Assembly: GCF_034344865.1 (NCBI RefSeq)
Contig: NZ_CP133774.1
Span: 4,774,001 to 4,838,000, forward strand
From: Pseudomonas sp. 10S4
GTDB lineage: Bacteria; Pseudomonadota; Gammaproteobacteria; Pseudomonadales; Pseudomonadaceae
Reading direction: 5' to 3'
Length of the DNA stretch: 64,000 nucleotides
Shown here one piece after another: positions 55,394 to 63,686 of this stretch; within the stretch, counting starts at the first letter, position 1; each line of letters opens with the position of its first letter. The notes under the pieces were generated by a model, which was given only the letters and a program-made list of their open reading frames with translations, was not told the DNA's origin and did not search any database. Position numbers and translations under genes: made by a program.

Positions 55394-56356
55394 TTAGCGC
55401 GATGCCTGGCTGATAGGGGCACGCAGGGCGTTGAAACTCTTGTCGAAGCCTTGGGAGACGTCGATGTGTTGGGTGAGGATGCCTTCCTGCTGATAGATGT
55501 CTGCGGTGGTTTGCAGGCCGCTGATCACCGTGTCGTCAATCACCACCGGTTGCATGTGCGTGCCTTTGGCCACGGCGAGATGCACGGCCAGTGGCAGGCC
55601 GGTGACCTTGGCCTGGGCGGCGGCATATTCCTCAGGGTGGCTGTTGGTCCAGCGGTAGGCGCGATCAACCCGAGCGACGAAATCGTCGAGTTGCGGGCGT
55701 TTGCTTTCGATGGCCTGGCGGGTGGCGGCGAAGTACAAATGGTTGGTCAGCAAGGTGTCGCCGCTGACCAACACCTTGGCCTGACTCTGAGTGGTGGAAA
55801 TCGTGGTGTAAGGGTCCCAGGTCGACCAGGCGTCGGCGCTGCCGTTATCCAGCAGGATTCGCGACTCGCTCGGCAGCAGGTAAATGAACTGCACGTCGGC
55901 AGTGCTCAAACCGACGCTGCGCAAGGCTTTGATCGCCAGGAAGTGGCCGATGGAACCGCGGGTGGTGACGATCCGTTTGCCCTTGAGGTCGCTGGCGGTG
56001 TTCAGCGGCGAATCTTTTGGCGCGAGGATGGCTGTGGTGTAACGACCCTCGGCGTGCACGATGCTGACGACTTTGAGCGGCGCACCGGCGCCGAGGGCGA
56101 ACACGTAAGGCGCATCACCGAGGGCGCCGATGTCCACCGCGCCAGCGTTCAATGCTTCGCCTAATGGTGCTGCGGCGGGAAACTCGGAGAACTGGATCTC
56201 GTAGGGCGCATCTTTCAGTTCGCCGGAGACTTCCAGCAGCACCTTGATCGTGGACTTTTGATTGGCCACCAACAGCGGTTGCAGGTCGGCCGCGTAGCTG
56301 GCGGCGGTGAAACCCAGGGTGCAGAAGAGGCTCAACAACAGCGGTTTGAGTGACAT
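55394..56356 (-). CDS. Sulfonate-type ABC substrate-binding protein
   Basis: A 320-residue binding protein with a signal peptide (MSLKPLLLSLFCTLGFTAASYAA|DL) and the nitrate/sulfonate fold (FSEFPAAAPLGEALNAGAVDIGALGDAPYVFALGAG). First gene of the monooxygenase-peroxiredoxin-binding protein run. The promoter motif lies 82 bp upstream of its start. No permease is in the run, so it may use the SsuC-like permease at 63.7 kb. Confidence 0.88.
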   Translation of the reverse strand: MSLKPLLLSLFCTLGFTAASYAADLQPLLVANQKSTIKVLLEVSGELKDAPYEIQFSEFPAAAPLGEALNAGAVDIGALGDAPYVFALGAGAPLKVVSIVHAEGRYTTAILAPKDSPLNTASDLKGKRIVTTRGSIGHFLAIKALRSVGLSTADVQFIYLLPSESRILLDNGSADAWSTWDPYTTISTTQSQAKVLVSGDTLLTNHLYFAATRQAIESKRPQLDDFVARVDRAYRWTNSHPEEYAAAQAKVTGLPLAVHLAVAKGTHMQPVVIDDTVISGLQTTADIYQQEGILTQHIDVSQGFDKSFNALRAPISQASR

Positions 56357-56438
56357 GACAAGCTCCAGGCGGGTTCGTGTGGCCTCCGCCTGGAGAAGGG
56401 GTCGGTCTGAGATTGACGTTATATCTATAAAAATCTGA

Positions 56439-56470
56439 TGGGAAAGTCTTTCTGGTTATATGCTAATTAT
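56439..56470 (-). promoter_or_regulatory. Conserved 32-bp promoter motif, site 2 (binding protein/monooxygenase operon)
   Basis: On the minus strand: ATAATTAGC, ATATAAC, then AAAGACTTTCCC. It matches site 1 at 23 of 32 positions and lies 82 bp upstream of the ATG of the binding-protein gene. A candidate -35 (CTTTCC) at the motif's right end is followed by TATAAC 17 bp on. The 314-bp gap also holds a REP. Confidence 0.65.
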
Positions 56471-56541
56471 TAAGTAAGCTGATTATCAAATTAATCAATA
56501 TAAAATAAATGCATTTAATTGGGGCTTTAGTCAGGCGAGAA

Positions 56542-56640
56542 CCTGTGGCGAGGGAGCTTGCTCCCGCTGGCTGCGCAGCGGCCCCAAAATGCTTGTGAGC
56601 GCTGCGCACTCAAGCGGGAGCAAGCTCCCTCGCCACAGGT
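56542..56640. repeat. REP pair (CCTGTGGCGAGGGAGC family)
   Basis: Left CCTGTGGCGAGGGAGCTTGC, right GGGAGCAAGCTCCCTCGCCA, around TGCGCAGCGGCCCC and GTGAGCGCTGCGCACTC segments. Confidence 0.88.
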
Positions 56641-56670
56641 TTAGTGTGAAGCTGGCATCTATACGGTTGC

Positions 56671-58255
56671 TTAGATCACAAAAAAGCCGTGCGTGGCGTC
56701 GCTGGCCAGTTGCGCCACCAAACCATATTCCCAATCCAGATAGGCTTGCATCGCTTCGCGCGGGCTATCGGTGCCTTCGTACGGGCGGCGATAGCGGTCG
56801 ATGCGCGGTGAAGCCAGATGGGTTTCGCCATCCTCCAGCGGAAATTGCGCCGCGATCCAACTGGCGGTGCCGCCCTTGAGCAGGAACACCGGTTTGTCGG
56901 TCAAGGCCTCGACGTCGGCGACGGCCAGCCGTGCCAACTGGCTGCTGCCGCAGGTCAGTACGTAGCGTTGAGCGGCAGGTATTTTGGCCAGCGCTTCGCT
57001 CAATTGCCCGCGCAGCGCCCACCACGCGCCGGGGATATGGCGTTTGACGTAGTTGGCGCTGCTGGTGAAATCCAGCACCACGCTGTCGCCGTGGGTAAGC
57101 CATTCGACCAGGGTTTCGACGCTGATTTCTTCGGCCTGCTGCGGTGCAGGAACCGGCGCCTGCCAGGCACCTTTTTCGCTGAAATGCGCAGGCTGTACGT
57201 CATCCAGCACATGCACCTCCCAACCCAGTTGTGAGAGCCAGGATGCCGACATGTTGGCGCGCACGCCATCGTCATCCACCAGCACCAAACGCGCACCGCG
57301 GACACTGAGCGAAGTGGTCGGTTTCCTGCACCAGTTGGCCGCCGGGTGTCGAGCGGGCGGTAGGCAGGTGGCCAGTTTCAAATTCTTCCGGCGTGCGGAC
57401 GTCGAACAGATAAGTGCTACGGGTCGACTCCTGCTGCCAGCGCTGAAGATCCGCCAGGGTTGCGCGACCGACCAAGGCTTTGTCGGCAACGCGACGGGCA
57501 TCCTGGGCGGCGATGTGACGATGTTCCTCGCTGGTCGGGGCGAACCGGCGGGACTGGCCGTGTTGCAGCGTCTGACCGGCCAGGGTCCAGCCGATGGTGC
57601 CGTTGCGCAGGGCTGAAACCGGGTTGGCAATCCCTGAGTTGATCAACGACTGCGTGCCGATGATGCTGCGGGTGCGTCCGGCGCAGTTGACGATGATCCG
57701 CGTTGCCGGGTCCGGCGCCAGTTCGCGAGCGCGCAACACCAGTTCCGCCCCCGGTACGCTGATGCCGGTGGGAATGCTCATGGTCTGGTATTCGTCGAAA
57801 CGCCGGGCGTCGAGCACCACCACGTCGGCCTCGCTGTCGAGCAGCGCTTGCACCTCTTCCGCCGCCAGGGATGGCGTATGGCGTTGGCTTTCCACCAGTT
57901 CGCCGAAGGCTTTGCTTGGCACGTTGACGTCGATAAACAGCTCGCCACCGGCACGACGCCAACCGTCGAGACCACCTTCCAATAAGCTGACATTGACGTA
58001 GCCGAGCCCTCGCAGGCGTTCAGCGGCGACTTGCGCCAGGCCTTCGCCATTGTCGTAGACCGTCACCGAGGTATCGAGCCGTGGAATCCGCGAATACACC
58101 TCCAGCTCAAGTTTCGACAACGGAATATTCGCCGCGAACAATGGGTGCGCCTCGGCGAAAGGCGCTTCTTCGCGCACATCCACCAGGGCCAGTTCTTGTT
58201 TGTTCAGCAGCGCCTTGCGAATCTCGGCGAAGGAGCGGGTCAGTGGGTGGCTCAT
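56671..58255 (-). CDS. Multi-domain rhodanese (thiosulfate sulfurtransferase-like), frameshifted
   Basis: The N-terminal ~310 residues and the C-terminal part are in different frames, joining near 57307. Removing one base there gives ...DHFASVRGARLVLVDDDG... and 527 residues. Several rhodanese domains are visible (ALVDVREEAPFAEAHPLFAANIP; VVVLDARRFDEYQTMSIPTGISVPG; STYLFDVRTPEEFETGHLPTARSTPG; SVVLDFTSSANYVKRHIPGAWW). One domain carries a catalytic-type cysteine (IIVNCAGRTRS), and another has LTCGSSQLA. It transfers sulfane sulfur. Overlap of 4 bp with the dioxygenase gene; in P. aeruginosa the same pair (PA2602-PA2603) is known to me. Confidence 0.85.
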
Positions 58256-58860
58256 AATGCTTGGCTCTCTTTAGACAGATCCCAGATGTTGGGGAGAAAG
58301 GCGTTGGAATAACCGGAGATAAAGAGCTTTTCGCTGCCATCAGGCTGATACACCGCGCGGCGCACCGCACCGATATTGGCGCCGTAGACATGGATGCTGA
58401 TGGAGACCTGATCTTCAAAGGCGTTGCTGACCTGATGAATGTCGCCAATCTTCGGTGACACGGCTTCGACCTGGCCCGGCAGCAATTGAATCCGGTTGCC
58501 CTCGGGTAGCAACGTGCCGTCGGTATGGCGGGCGAAACCCTGGGAATATTCCGCGCCACGCAACATGCCGATCAGGCCCCAGACCCGATGATCATGGATC
58601 GGCGTGCGTTGCCCCGGCCCCCAGACAAAACTGACGACGCTGAAACGCTGCCGTGAATCGGCATGCAACAGAAATTGCTGATAACGCTCGGGGTCGGGTT
58701 GGGCGAAGTCTTCCGGCAGCCAGTCGTCATGGCTGACCAACTGGCCAAGCAGCTTGCCGCCACGATGCAGCAGGTCGCCTTCGCGCGGATTACTGTCGAT
58801 CAATTCCGCCAGGGCGCCTATGAATGCTCTGAGTCTCTCCGGGTGTCGGGCCTGGGTCAT
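58252..58860 (-). CDS. 3-Mercaptopropionate dioxygenase
   Basis: A 202-residue cupin of the cysteine dioxygenase family. The iron ligands are H89, H91 (PIHDHRVWG) and H142 (GDIHQVSN), with Ser155, His157 and Tyr159 as catalytic residues in ISIHVYG, numbers that match the P. aeruginosa enzyme PA2602. That enzyme prefers 3-mercaptopropionate over cysteine. It oxidises the thiol to a sulfinate, which could then feed sulfite or sulfinate use. Overlaps the rhodanese by 4 bp and diverges from a LysR gene, the same arrangement as around PA2601-PA2603. Confidence 0.88.
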   Translation of the reverse strand: MTQARHPERLRAFIGALAELIDSNPREGDLLHRGGKLLGQLVSHDDWLPEDFAQPDPERYQQFLLHADSRQRFSVVSFVWGPGQRTPIHDHRVWGLIGMLRGAEYSQGFARHTDGTLLPEGNRIQLLPGQVEAVSPKIGDIHQVSNAFEDQVSISIHVYGANIGAVRRAVYQPDGSEKLFISGYSNAFLPNIWDLSKESQAL

Positions 58861-58936
58861 GGCAATTCCATCGTTCGTTTCGAAAGTTGTTGTGATTATC
58901 TAAGCATAATGATCGTTATTAATATGCTAGCTTTTA

Positions 58937-58968
58937 ATGATTAGGTTATAGCTGAAAGGAATTTAGAA
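58937..58968 (+). promoter_or_regulatory. Conserved promoter motif, site 3 (LysR/dioxygenase region)
   Basis: On the plus strand: ATGATTAGG, TTATAGC, then AAAGGAATTTAG. It shares about 16 of 22 core positions with the 63.6-kb site (AGGTTAT..C..AAA.GAATTT). It lies between the divergent dioxygenase and LysR genes; the minus strand of this region also reads TATAACCTAATC, so it may serve both directions. Confidence 0.55.
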
Positions 58969-59090
58969 CCCGATTGAATAGCGTTAGACGTTATCGATAG
59001 AGACGCTGAAGCGCTTCGGGCTATCCAGATTCCAACAATCGAACTATGCTTTTCAGACATCTTATTGACTGTTCTCTATGTGCGGGCCAA

Positions 59091-59996
59091 ATGAAAATTG
59101 ATGATATCGATGCCTTCGTCGAGGTGATTCGTTGCCAGTCCATCAGCCATGCGGCGGAGTCGTTGCAGCTGACTCAGCCGGCCATTACGCGGCGCGTGCA
59201 AAACTTTGAGCAGGCGTTGGGCGTGGAGTTGTTCGACCGCAACACCAAGCCGCTCAAGCCCACTTTGATCGGAACTCGAGTGTATGAACAGTGCCGTTTG
59301 ATCCTGCGGGAGATGGACGCGCTGCGCGAACTCGTTGCCACCGACGCGCCGCCCACCGGGCTACTGCGCCTGGGCGTCCCGCAAACCATTGGTGATGTGG
59401 TGCTGCTCGATGCGCTCAAGCATTTGCGCGTCGAGTATCCGGAATTGCGCGCCCAAGTGGCGACGGGCTGGGGCAGTCAATTGGTCGGCAAGATCGAACG
59501 TGGTGAACTCGACGCGGCGGCTGCGCTGTTCCCGGCGGGCAAGATTTTCCCGGACAACATCGTTGGTGAGTCCATTGGCAAGATGGAACTGGTGGTGGTC
59601 TGCGCCAAGGCGCAAGTGCCTAAGCGTGCGTGCAAACTGGCCGACGTTTACCAGAGCGGCTGGATTCTGAATCCCGACGGCTGTGGCTTCCGCGCCGGGT
59701 TGCAACGCACCCTGTCAGATCAGGGGCTGGCGTTGCGCGTCAACCTGGAGACCTTTGGTACCGAATTGCAGTTGGGCCTGGTGGCCGACGGCCTCGGTCT
59801 CGGGCTGGTACCGCGTCCGTTGCTGGAACGCAGTGCGCATTTCGAGCAGTTGGCGGTGGTGCCGCTCAAGGATTTCAAACCAGTGATGGACCTGTGGCTG
59901 ATCTACCCGCGCTTCCTCGGCAACCTGCAAGGGCCGGTCGATGCCTTTGGCAAACTGGTTGCCGGCTCGCTGCAGAAGATCAAGAGTGCGGCATGA
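59091..59996 (+). CDS. LysR-type transcriptional regulator (CysB-like context)
   Basis: A 301-residue LTTR starting at MKIDDIDAFVEV (59091); a longer start at 59046 is less likely. HTH SISHAAESLQLTQPAITRRVQNFEQ, then effector domain. It is divergent from the 3-mercaptopropionate dioxygenase-rhodanese pair, as PA2601 is in P. aeruginosa. It is a candidate regulator of the conserved promoter motif in this island. Confidence 0.88.
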   Translation: MKIDDIDAFVEVIRCQSISHAAESLQLTQPAITRRVQNFEQALGVELFDRNTKPLKPTLIGTRVYEQCRLILREMDALRELVATDAPPTGLLRLGVPQTIGDVVLLDALKHLRVEYPELRAQVATGWGSQLVGKIERGELDAAAALFPAGKIFPDNIVGESIGKMELVVVCAKAQVPKRACKLADVYQSGWILNPDGCGFRAGLQRTLSDQGLALRVNLETFGTELQLGLVADGLGLGLVPRPLLERSAHFEQLAVVPLKDFKPVMDLWLIYPRFLGNLQGPVDAFGKLVAGSLQKIKSAA

Positions 59997-60023
59997 CGGG
60001 TGCTTGAAGACATAAAAAAAATA

Positions 60024-60055
60024 ATAATTAGCTTAGATTAAAATGTGCTTTTTAT
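60024..60055 (+). promoter_or_regulatory. Conserved promoter motif, site 4 (class II aldolase)
   Basis: On the plus strand: ATAATTAGC, TTAGATT, then GTGCTTTT. It matches site 1 at about 20 of 32 positions and shares ATAATTA.CTTAGA with the 63.42-kb site. It lies 60 bp upstream of the aldolase start. Confidence 0.5.
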
Positions 60056-60115
60056 TATTTTTTGGCTTGCCATAGGCTGACTGGAGATCCTTAAGGCCAT
60101 CCAGGAAGTTTTGCC

Positions 60116-60911
60116 ATGAGCAGCGTCAGCCCGTTATCCAGCGTCTCGAAAAACGTCCGCCAGCGCGTCACCCCCGAAGAATGGGAAGTGCGGGTCAAAC
60201 TGGCGGCGGCTTATCGGTTGGCTGCCTTGTTCAAGTGGACCGATCACATCTACACGCACTTTTCCGCACGGGTACCGGGGCCGGAGGAACATTTCCTGAT
60301 CAACGCCTTCGGGCTGTTGTTCGATGAAATCAGCGCCTCCAGACCTGGTCAAGGTCGACATCGATGGCACCATCGTCGACGACCCGACCGGCCTGGGCAT
60401 CAACTACGCCGGTTATGTGATTCACAGCGCTATTCACGGCGCGCGTCCCGACCTGCAAGCCGTCCTGCATACCCACACCCGCGACGGCATCGCGGTCTCG
60501 GCGCAGCGCGACGGGCTGTTGCCGATCTCCCAGCATTCCATCGGTTTTTCCGGGCGCGTGGCTTATCACGGTTACGAAGGCATCGCCCTGGACCTGGACG
60601 AGCGTGAGCGACTGGTGGCGGATCTGGGGGACAAAAGTGTGTTGATCCTGCGTAACCACGGGCTGTTGACGGCGGGTGTCAGCGTCGAACACGCGTTCCA
60701 GCAACTGCACGGTCTGGAGCGTGCCTGCAACATTCAGATCGCCGCGCAGGCTGGCGGCAATGCCGAGTTGATCTTTCCGCCGGCCGAGGTGGTGGCCAAG
60801 GTCGAGAAGCAGGCTGAGGTGTTCAAAAGTGGTGATGGGCCGGGTGTGGCGCGGCATTGGAATGCTTTGATTCGGCAGTTGGAGCGTAGTGATACGGCCT
60901 ATAAAGAGTGA
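60116..60911 (+). CDS. Class II aldolase/adducin family protein, frameshifted
   Basis: The first 75 codons and the rest are in different frames, joining near 60341. Removing one A gives ...FDEISASDLVKVDIDGTIVDDP..., and 264 residues. It has the zinc-binding HTHTRDG (two His) and a later RNHGLL histidine of class II aldolases (fuculose-1-phosphate aldolase type). The presumed role is cleavage or decarboxylation of a sugar or hydroxy acid. The shared promoter motif places it in the sulfur-island regulon. Confidence 0.85.
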
Positions 60912-60928
60912 CACGACACACCACAACC

Positions 60929-61022
60929 CCTGTGGGAGCGGGCTTGCTCGCGAAGGTGGCGGGTCAGTAAACACAATCGCTGAATGACACACCGCCTTCG
61001 CGAGCAAGCCCGCTCCCACAGG
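60929..61022. repeat. REP pair (GTGGGAGCGGGCTTGCTCGC family)
   Basis: Left CCTGTGGGAGCGGGCTTGCT, right GCGAGCAAGCCCGCTCCCAC, with inner CGAAGGTGGCGG / CCGCCTTCG inverted segments, between convergent genes. Confidence 0.9.
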
Positions 61023-61038
61023 TTATGCGCCTTAACTG

Positions 61039-61986
61039 TTAAGGCGCGCGATCCGCCAACTCTTCAAGCAAGTCCGCCGAAGGCACAAAGAACAAACCGC
61101 CCGTCACCGCCGTGCTGAAATCCAGCAAACGGTCATAGTTGCCGGCGGGGCGGCCGACAAACATGTTCTCAAGCATCAGCTCAATGGGCTCTGGCGAACG
61201 GGCATAGCCGATAAAGTAAGTGCCGAATTCCCCAGCGCCTGGCCGGCCGAACGGCATGTTGTCGCGCAGGATTTTCACTTCCTGGCCGTCCTTGGTGATG
61301 GTCGTCAACGCGCTGTGTGAATTGGTCGGTTTGACCGAATCGCCGAGTTCGATATCGGACAGTTTCGTACGTCCGATAATGCGTTCCTGAGCTTCGACGG
61401 ATAACGCGTTCCACGCGCTCATCTTGTGCAGGTACTTCTGCACCAGCACATAACTGCCACCAGCAAACTCGGAATCTTCATCACTGATGATGGTGAACTC
61501 GGCCATGTGCCGATCATCCGGATTCTCCGTGCCGTCGACAAAACCGATGATGCTGCGCATGTCGAAATAGCGGAAACCCTGGACCTCATCGACCACCGAC
61601 ACTGCATCGCCTAGGGCTGAAAGCAGCTGTGTGGCCAGCTCAAAACACAGGTCCATCTGGTCCGCACGTATGTGCAGCAAAATGTCCCCTGGCGTAGCCG
61701 GCGCATGACGACCCTCCTCGCCGAATTCGCGAAAGGCGTGCAGTGCAGCCGGGCGCGGGCCGCCAAACAAAGTGTCCCAGGCACTGGAACCAAAACCGCA
61801 GACACAGGACAAGTAACCGGTAGGCACGCGTTTGCCGACGGAGCGGGTGAGGGCGGCGATATCGCCGCACCAGCCTCGGACTTTTTCAGCGGCATCGTTG
61901 CCGGGGGCCAATGTGGCCACGATGAAAATCGCGCTTCTAGTGATTGGCGCGCAGACGGCTTGAGGATCAGGCGTTTGATTGGTCAT
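61039..61986 (-). CDS. Dyp-type peroxidase
   Basis: A 315-residue dye-decolorising peroxidase starting MTNQTPDPQAVCAPITR (61986). The distal motif GFVDGTENP (GxxDG) is present near residue 150, as is the C-terminal heme-side pattern (DNMPFGRPGAGEFGTYFIGYARSPEPIELMLENMFVG). It binds heme and uses H2O2. Group: cytosolic P-type/B-type. Convergent with the class II aldolase gene. Confidence 0.9.
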   Translation of the reverse strand: MTNQTPDPQAVCAPITRSAIFIVATLAPGNDAAEKVRGWCGDIAALTRSVGKRVPTGYLSCVCGFGSSAWDTLFGGPRPAALHAFREFGEEGRHAPATPGDILLHIRADQMDLCFELATQLLSALGDAVSVVDEVQGFRYFDMRSIIGFVDGTENPDDRHMAEFTIISDEDSEFAGGSYVLVQKYLHKMSAWNALSVEAQERIIGRTKLSDIELGDSVKPTNSHSALTTITKDGQEVKILRDNMPFGRPGAGEFGTYFIGYARSPEPIELMLENMFVGRPAGNYDRLLDFSTAVTGGLFFVPSADLLEELADRAP

Positions 61987-62098
61987 GGGTGTGAACGCTT
62001 TCTTCGATGCGAAGTGCAAAGACAGTAGCAGATTCCACCCTCAGGGGATCAAGCCCGCCGCTCGATAAGACTCGGCGATTTGTGAGCGACACAAAACC

Positions 62099-62190
62099 AC
62101 TGTGGGAGCGGGCTTGCTCGCGAAGGGGTCATCACATTCAACATCATCGTTGAATGTCACACCGCTTTCGCGAGCAAGCCCGCTCCCACC
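62099..62190. repeat. REP pair (GTGGGAGCGGGCTTGCTCGC family)
   Basis: Left ACTGTGGGAGCGGGCTTGCT, right GCGAGCAAGCCCGCTCCCAC, same family as at 60929. Between two minus-strand genes. Confidence 0.88.
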
Positions 62191-62235
62191 GGGGATCAGT
62201 ATTGAGCTTTTCTGTTTGCGCGGGATCGCTTCTGA

Positions 62236-63324
62236 TCAGGCGACTTTTTCCGCCGCTTGCCGCTCCCGTTCAGCCACCAGTTGACGAGTCAACGGGATCA
62301 GGCGCTTGCCATAATCGATGGCGTCGTTAAGCGGATCAAAGCCACGGATCAGGAACGTGGTAATGCCCAGGTCGTAGTAATCGAGCAACGCTTCGGCCAC
62401 CTGTTCCGGGGTGCCGACCAGCGAGGTCGAATTACCCTGCGCACCCAGCAGACCCGCAATGCCGGTCCACAGCCGTTTGTCCAGCCGCGAGCCCTGGGCG
62501 GCGGCCGCCAGCAAGCGTCGGGAACCTTCATTAGGCGGTTCGCGGCGGACAAATCCATTCTGTTCGGCCAGGGCAGTGGCCTGTTGCAGGATGCGCTCGG
62601 CCCGTTCCCAGGCTTGCGCTTCGGTGTCTGCCAGGATCGGGCGCAACGACAGGCTGAAGCGAATGCTGCGCCCATGCTTCGCTGCTTCGGCGCGCACCTG
62701 ATTCACCACTTCACGCACCTGTTCGTAGGTTTCACCCCACAGCGCATAAACGTCCGCATGCTTGCCGGCCACCGCAATGGCCGCCGCTGACGAGCCGCCG
62801 AAATACAGCGGAATGTGCGGCTGTTGCGGTGATTTCACCGAAGAGTACGCGCCATCGACCTGGTAGTACTTGCCGTCATAGTCGAAGGGCTTTTCGCTGG
62901 TCCATTCCTGACGCAAAACATCGAGGTATTCATCGGTGCGGGCATAGCGCTCGTCCTTGCCGATGTAGCTGCCGTCGGCGCGCAGTTCGCGGTCATCGCC
63001 GCCGGTGATGATGTGCACGGCGGTGCGTCCGCCATTGAATACATCGAGGGTGGTGAACTGGCGTGCCGCCAACGTTGGCGCGGCGAAACCCGGTCGATGG
63101 GCAATCAGGAACTTCAGCTTTTTCGTCACGCTGGCAGCATGGGAGGCAATCAGCGTGCTGTCTGGACTGTTGGAGTGGAAGGCCACCAGGGCACGGTCAA
63201 AACCGGCTTCCTCATGGGCGCGGGCGACGGTTTCCACATAGTCAGGCTGCAACACCGGACCGCTGCGAGGCTGGATTTCGGAAGATTGGTGGCCGCCGAT
63301 GTAACCGATAAATTCGATGCTCAT
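62236..63324 (-). CDS. SsuD-like FMN-dependent alkanesulfonate monooxygenase
   Basis: A 362-residue luciferase-fold monooxygenase: MSIEFIGYIGGHQSSEIQ..., with features of the alkanesulfonate monooxygenase group (PLYFGGSSAAAIAVAGKHADVYALWGET; IAHRPGFAAPTLAARQFTTLD). It uses FMNH2 and O2 to release sulfite from sulfonates. The conserved promoter motif lies 94 bp upstream. It is divergent from the SsuC-like permease gene, so import and cleavage are probably co-regulated. Confidence 0.88.
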   Translation of the reverse strand: MSIEFIGYIGGHQSSEIQPRSGPVLQPDYVETVARAHEEAGFDRALVAFHSNSPDSTLIASHAASVTKKLKFLIAHRPGFAAPTLAARQFTTLDVFNGGRTAVHIITGGDDRELRADGSYIGKDERYARTDEYLDVLRQEWTSEKPFDYDGKYYQVDGAYSSVKSPQQPHIPLYFGGSSAAAIAVAGKHADVYALWGETYEQVREVVNQVRAEAAKHGRSIRFSLSLRPILADTEAQAWERAERILQQATALAEQNGFVRREPPNEGSRRLLAAAAQGSRLDKRLWTGIAGLLGAQGNSTSLVGTPEQVAEALLDYYDLGITTFLIRGFDPLNDAIDYGKRLIPLTRQLVAERERQAAEKVA

Positions 63325-63418
63325 GCTGAGTTCCTTGTCGTTGGATAGGCGTGATTCAAGCCTCCACCTGGCAGGGGGTCGGTCCGTGGTGTCGAAAATA
63401 GGCGCAGCGGGGCAGGGT

Positions 63419-63450
63419 TGTGAAATGCCGTTTTGTTCTAAGTTAATTAT
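63419..63450 (-). promoter_or_regulatory. Conserved promoter motif, site 5 (SsuD-like gene)
   Basis: On the minus strand: ATAATTAAC, TTAGAAC, then CGGCATTTCACA. It matches site 1 at 26 of 32 positions and lies 94 bp upstream of the SsuD-like start. The rest of the 362-bp divergent gap is AT-rich. Confidence 0.65.
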
Positions 63451-63593
63451 TAATTAAATGAATCATAATAAATTATAAATATCAGAAATGCGCATTTTGA
63501 TCCGCGCCAGGGATGCAGGCGGCGAATGGCACGGGCTGAGGGCTTTAATTATGCAAATAATTTATCTGGATTATTTTCTATCTGATTTTTAAT

Positions 63594-63625
63594 CATATTA
63601 GGTTATTCCCAAAAAGAATTTCACT
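63594..63625 (+). promoter_or_regulatory. Conserved promoter motif, site 6 (SsuC-like permease)
   Basis: On the plus strand: CATATTAGG, TTATTCC, then AAAAGAATTTCACT. The right end is followed by a candidate TTCACT / TAGCAT promoter, 17 bp apart. It lies 61 bp upstream of the permease ATG. Confidence 0.6.
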
Positions 63626-63686
63626 GAGGTTTTTTATGCGAATAGCATGAATCCGAAGCCATGTTCTTGATGAGGAAGGAAGCCTG

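Noticed and set aside
54359..56164. A 601-codon open frame on the plus strand, antisense to the monooxygenase and binding-protein genes
   Set aside because: It crosses two well-supported minus-strand genes, has no domain or start signal, and long antisense open frames are common at this GC content.
3621..62190. Repeated palindromes considered as CRISPR repeats
   Set aside because: They are isolated inverted pairs of known REP type with no regular spacers and no cas genes.
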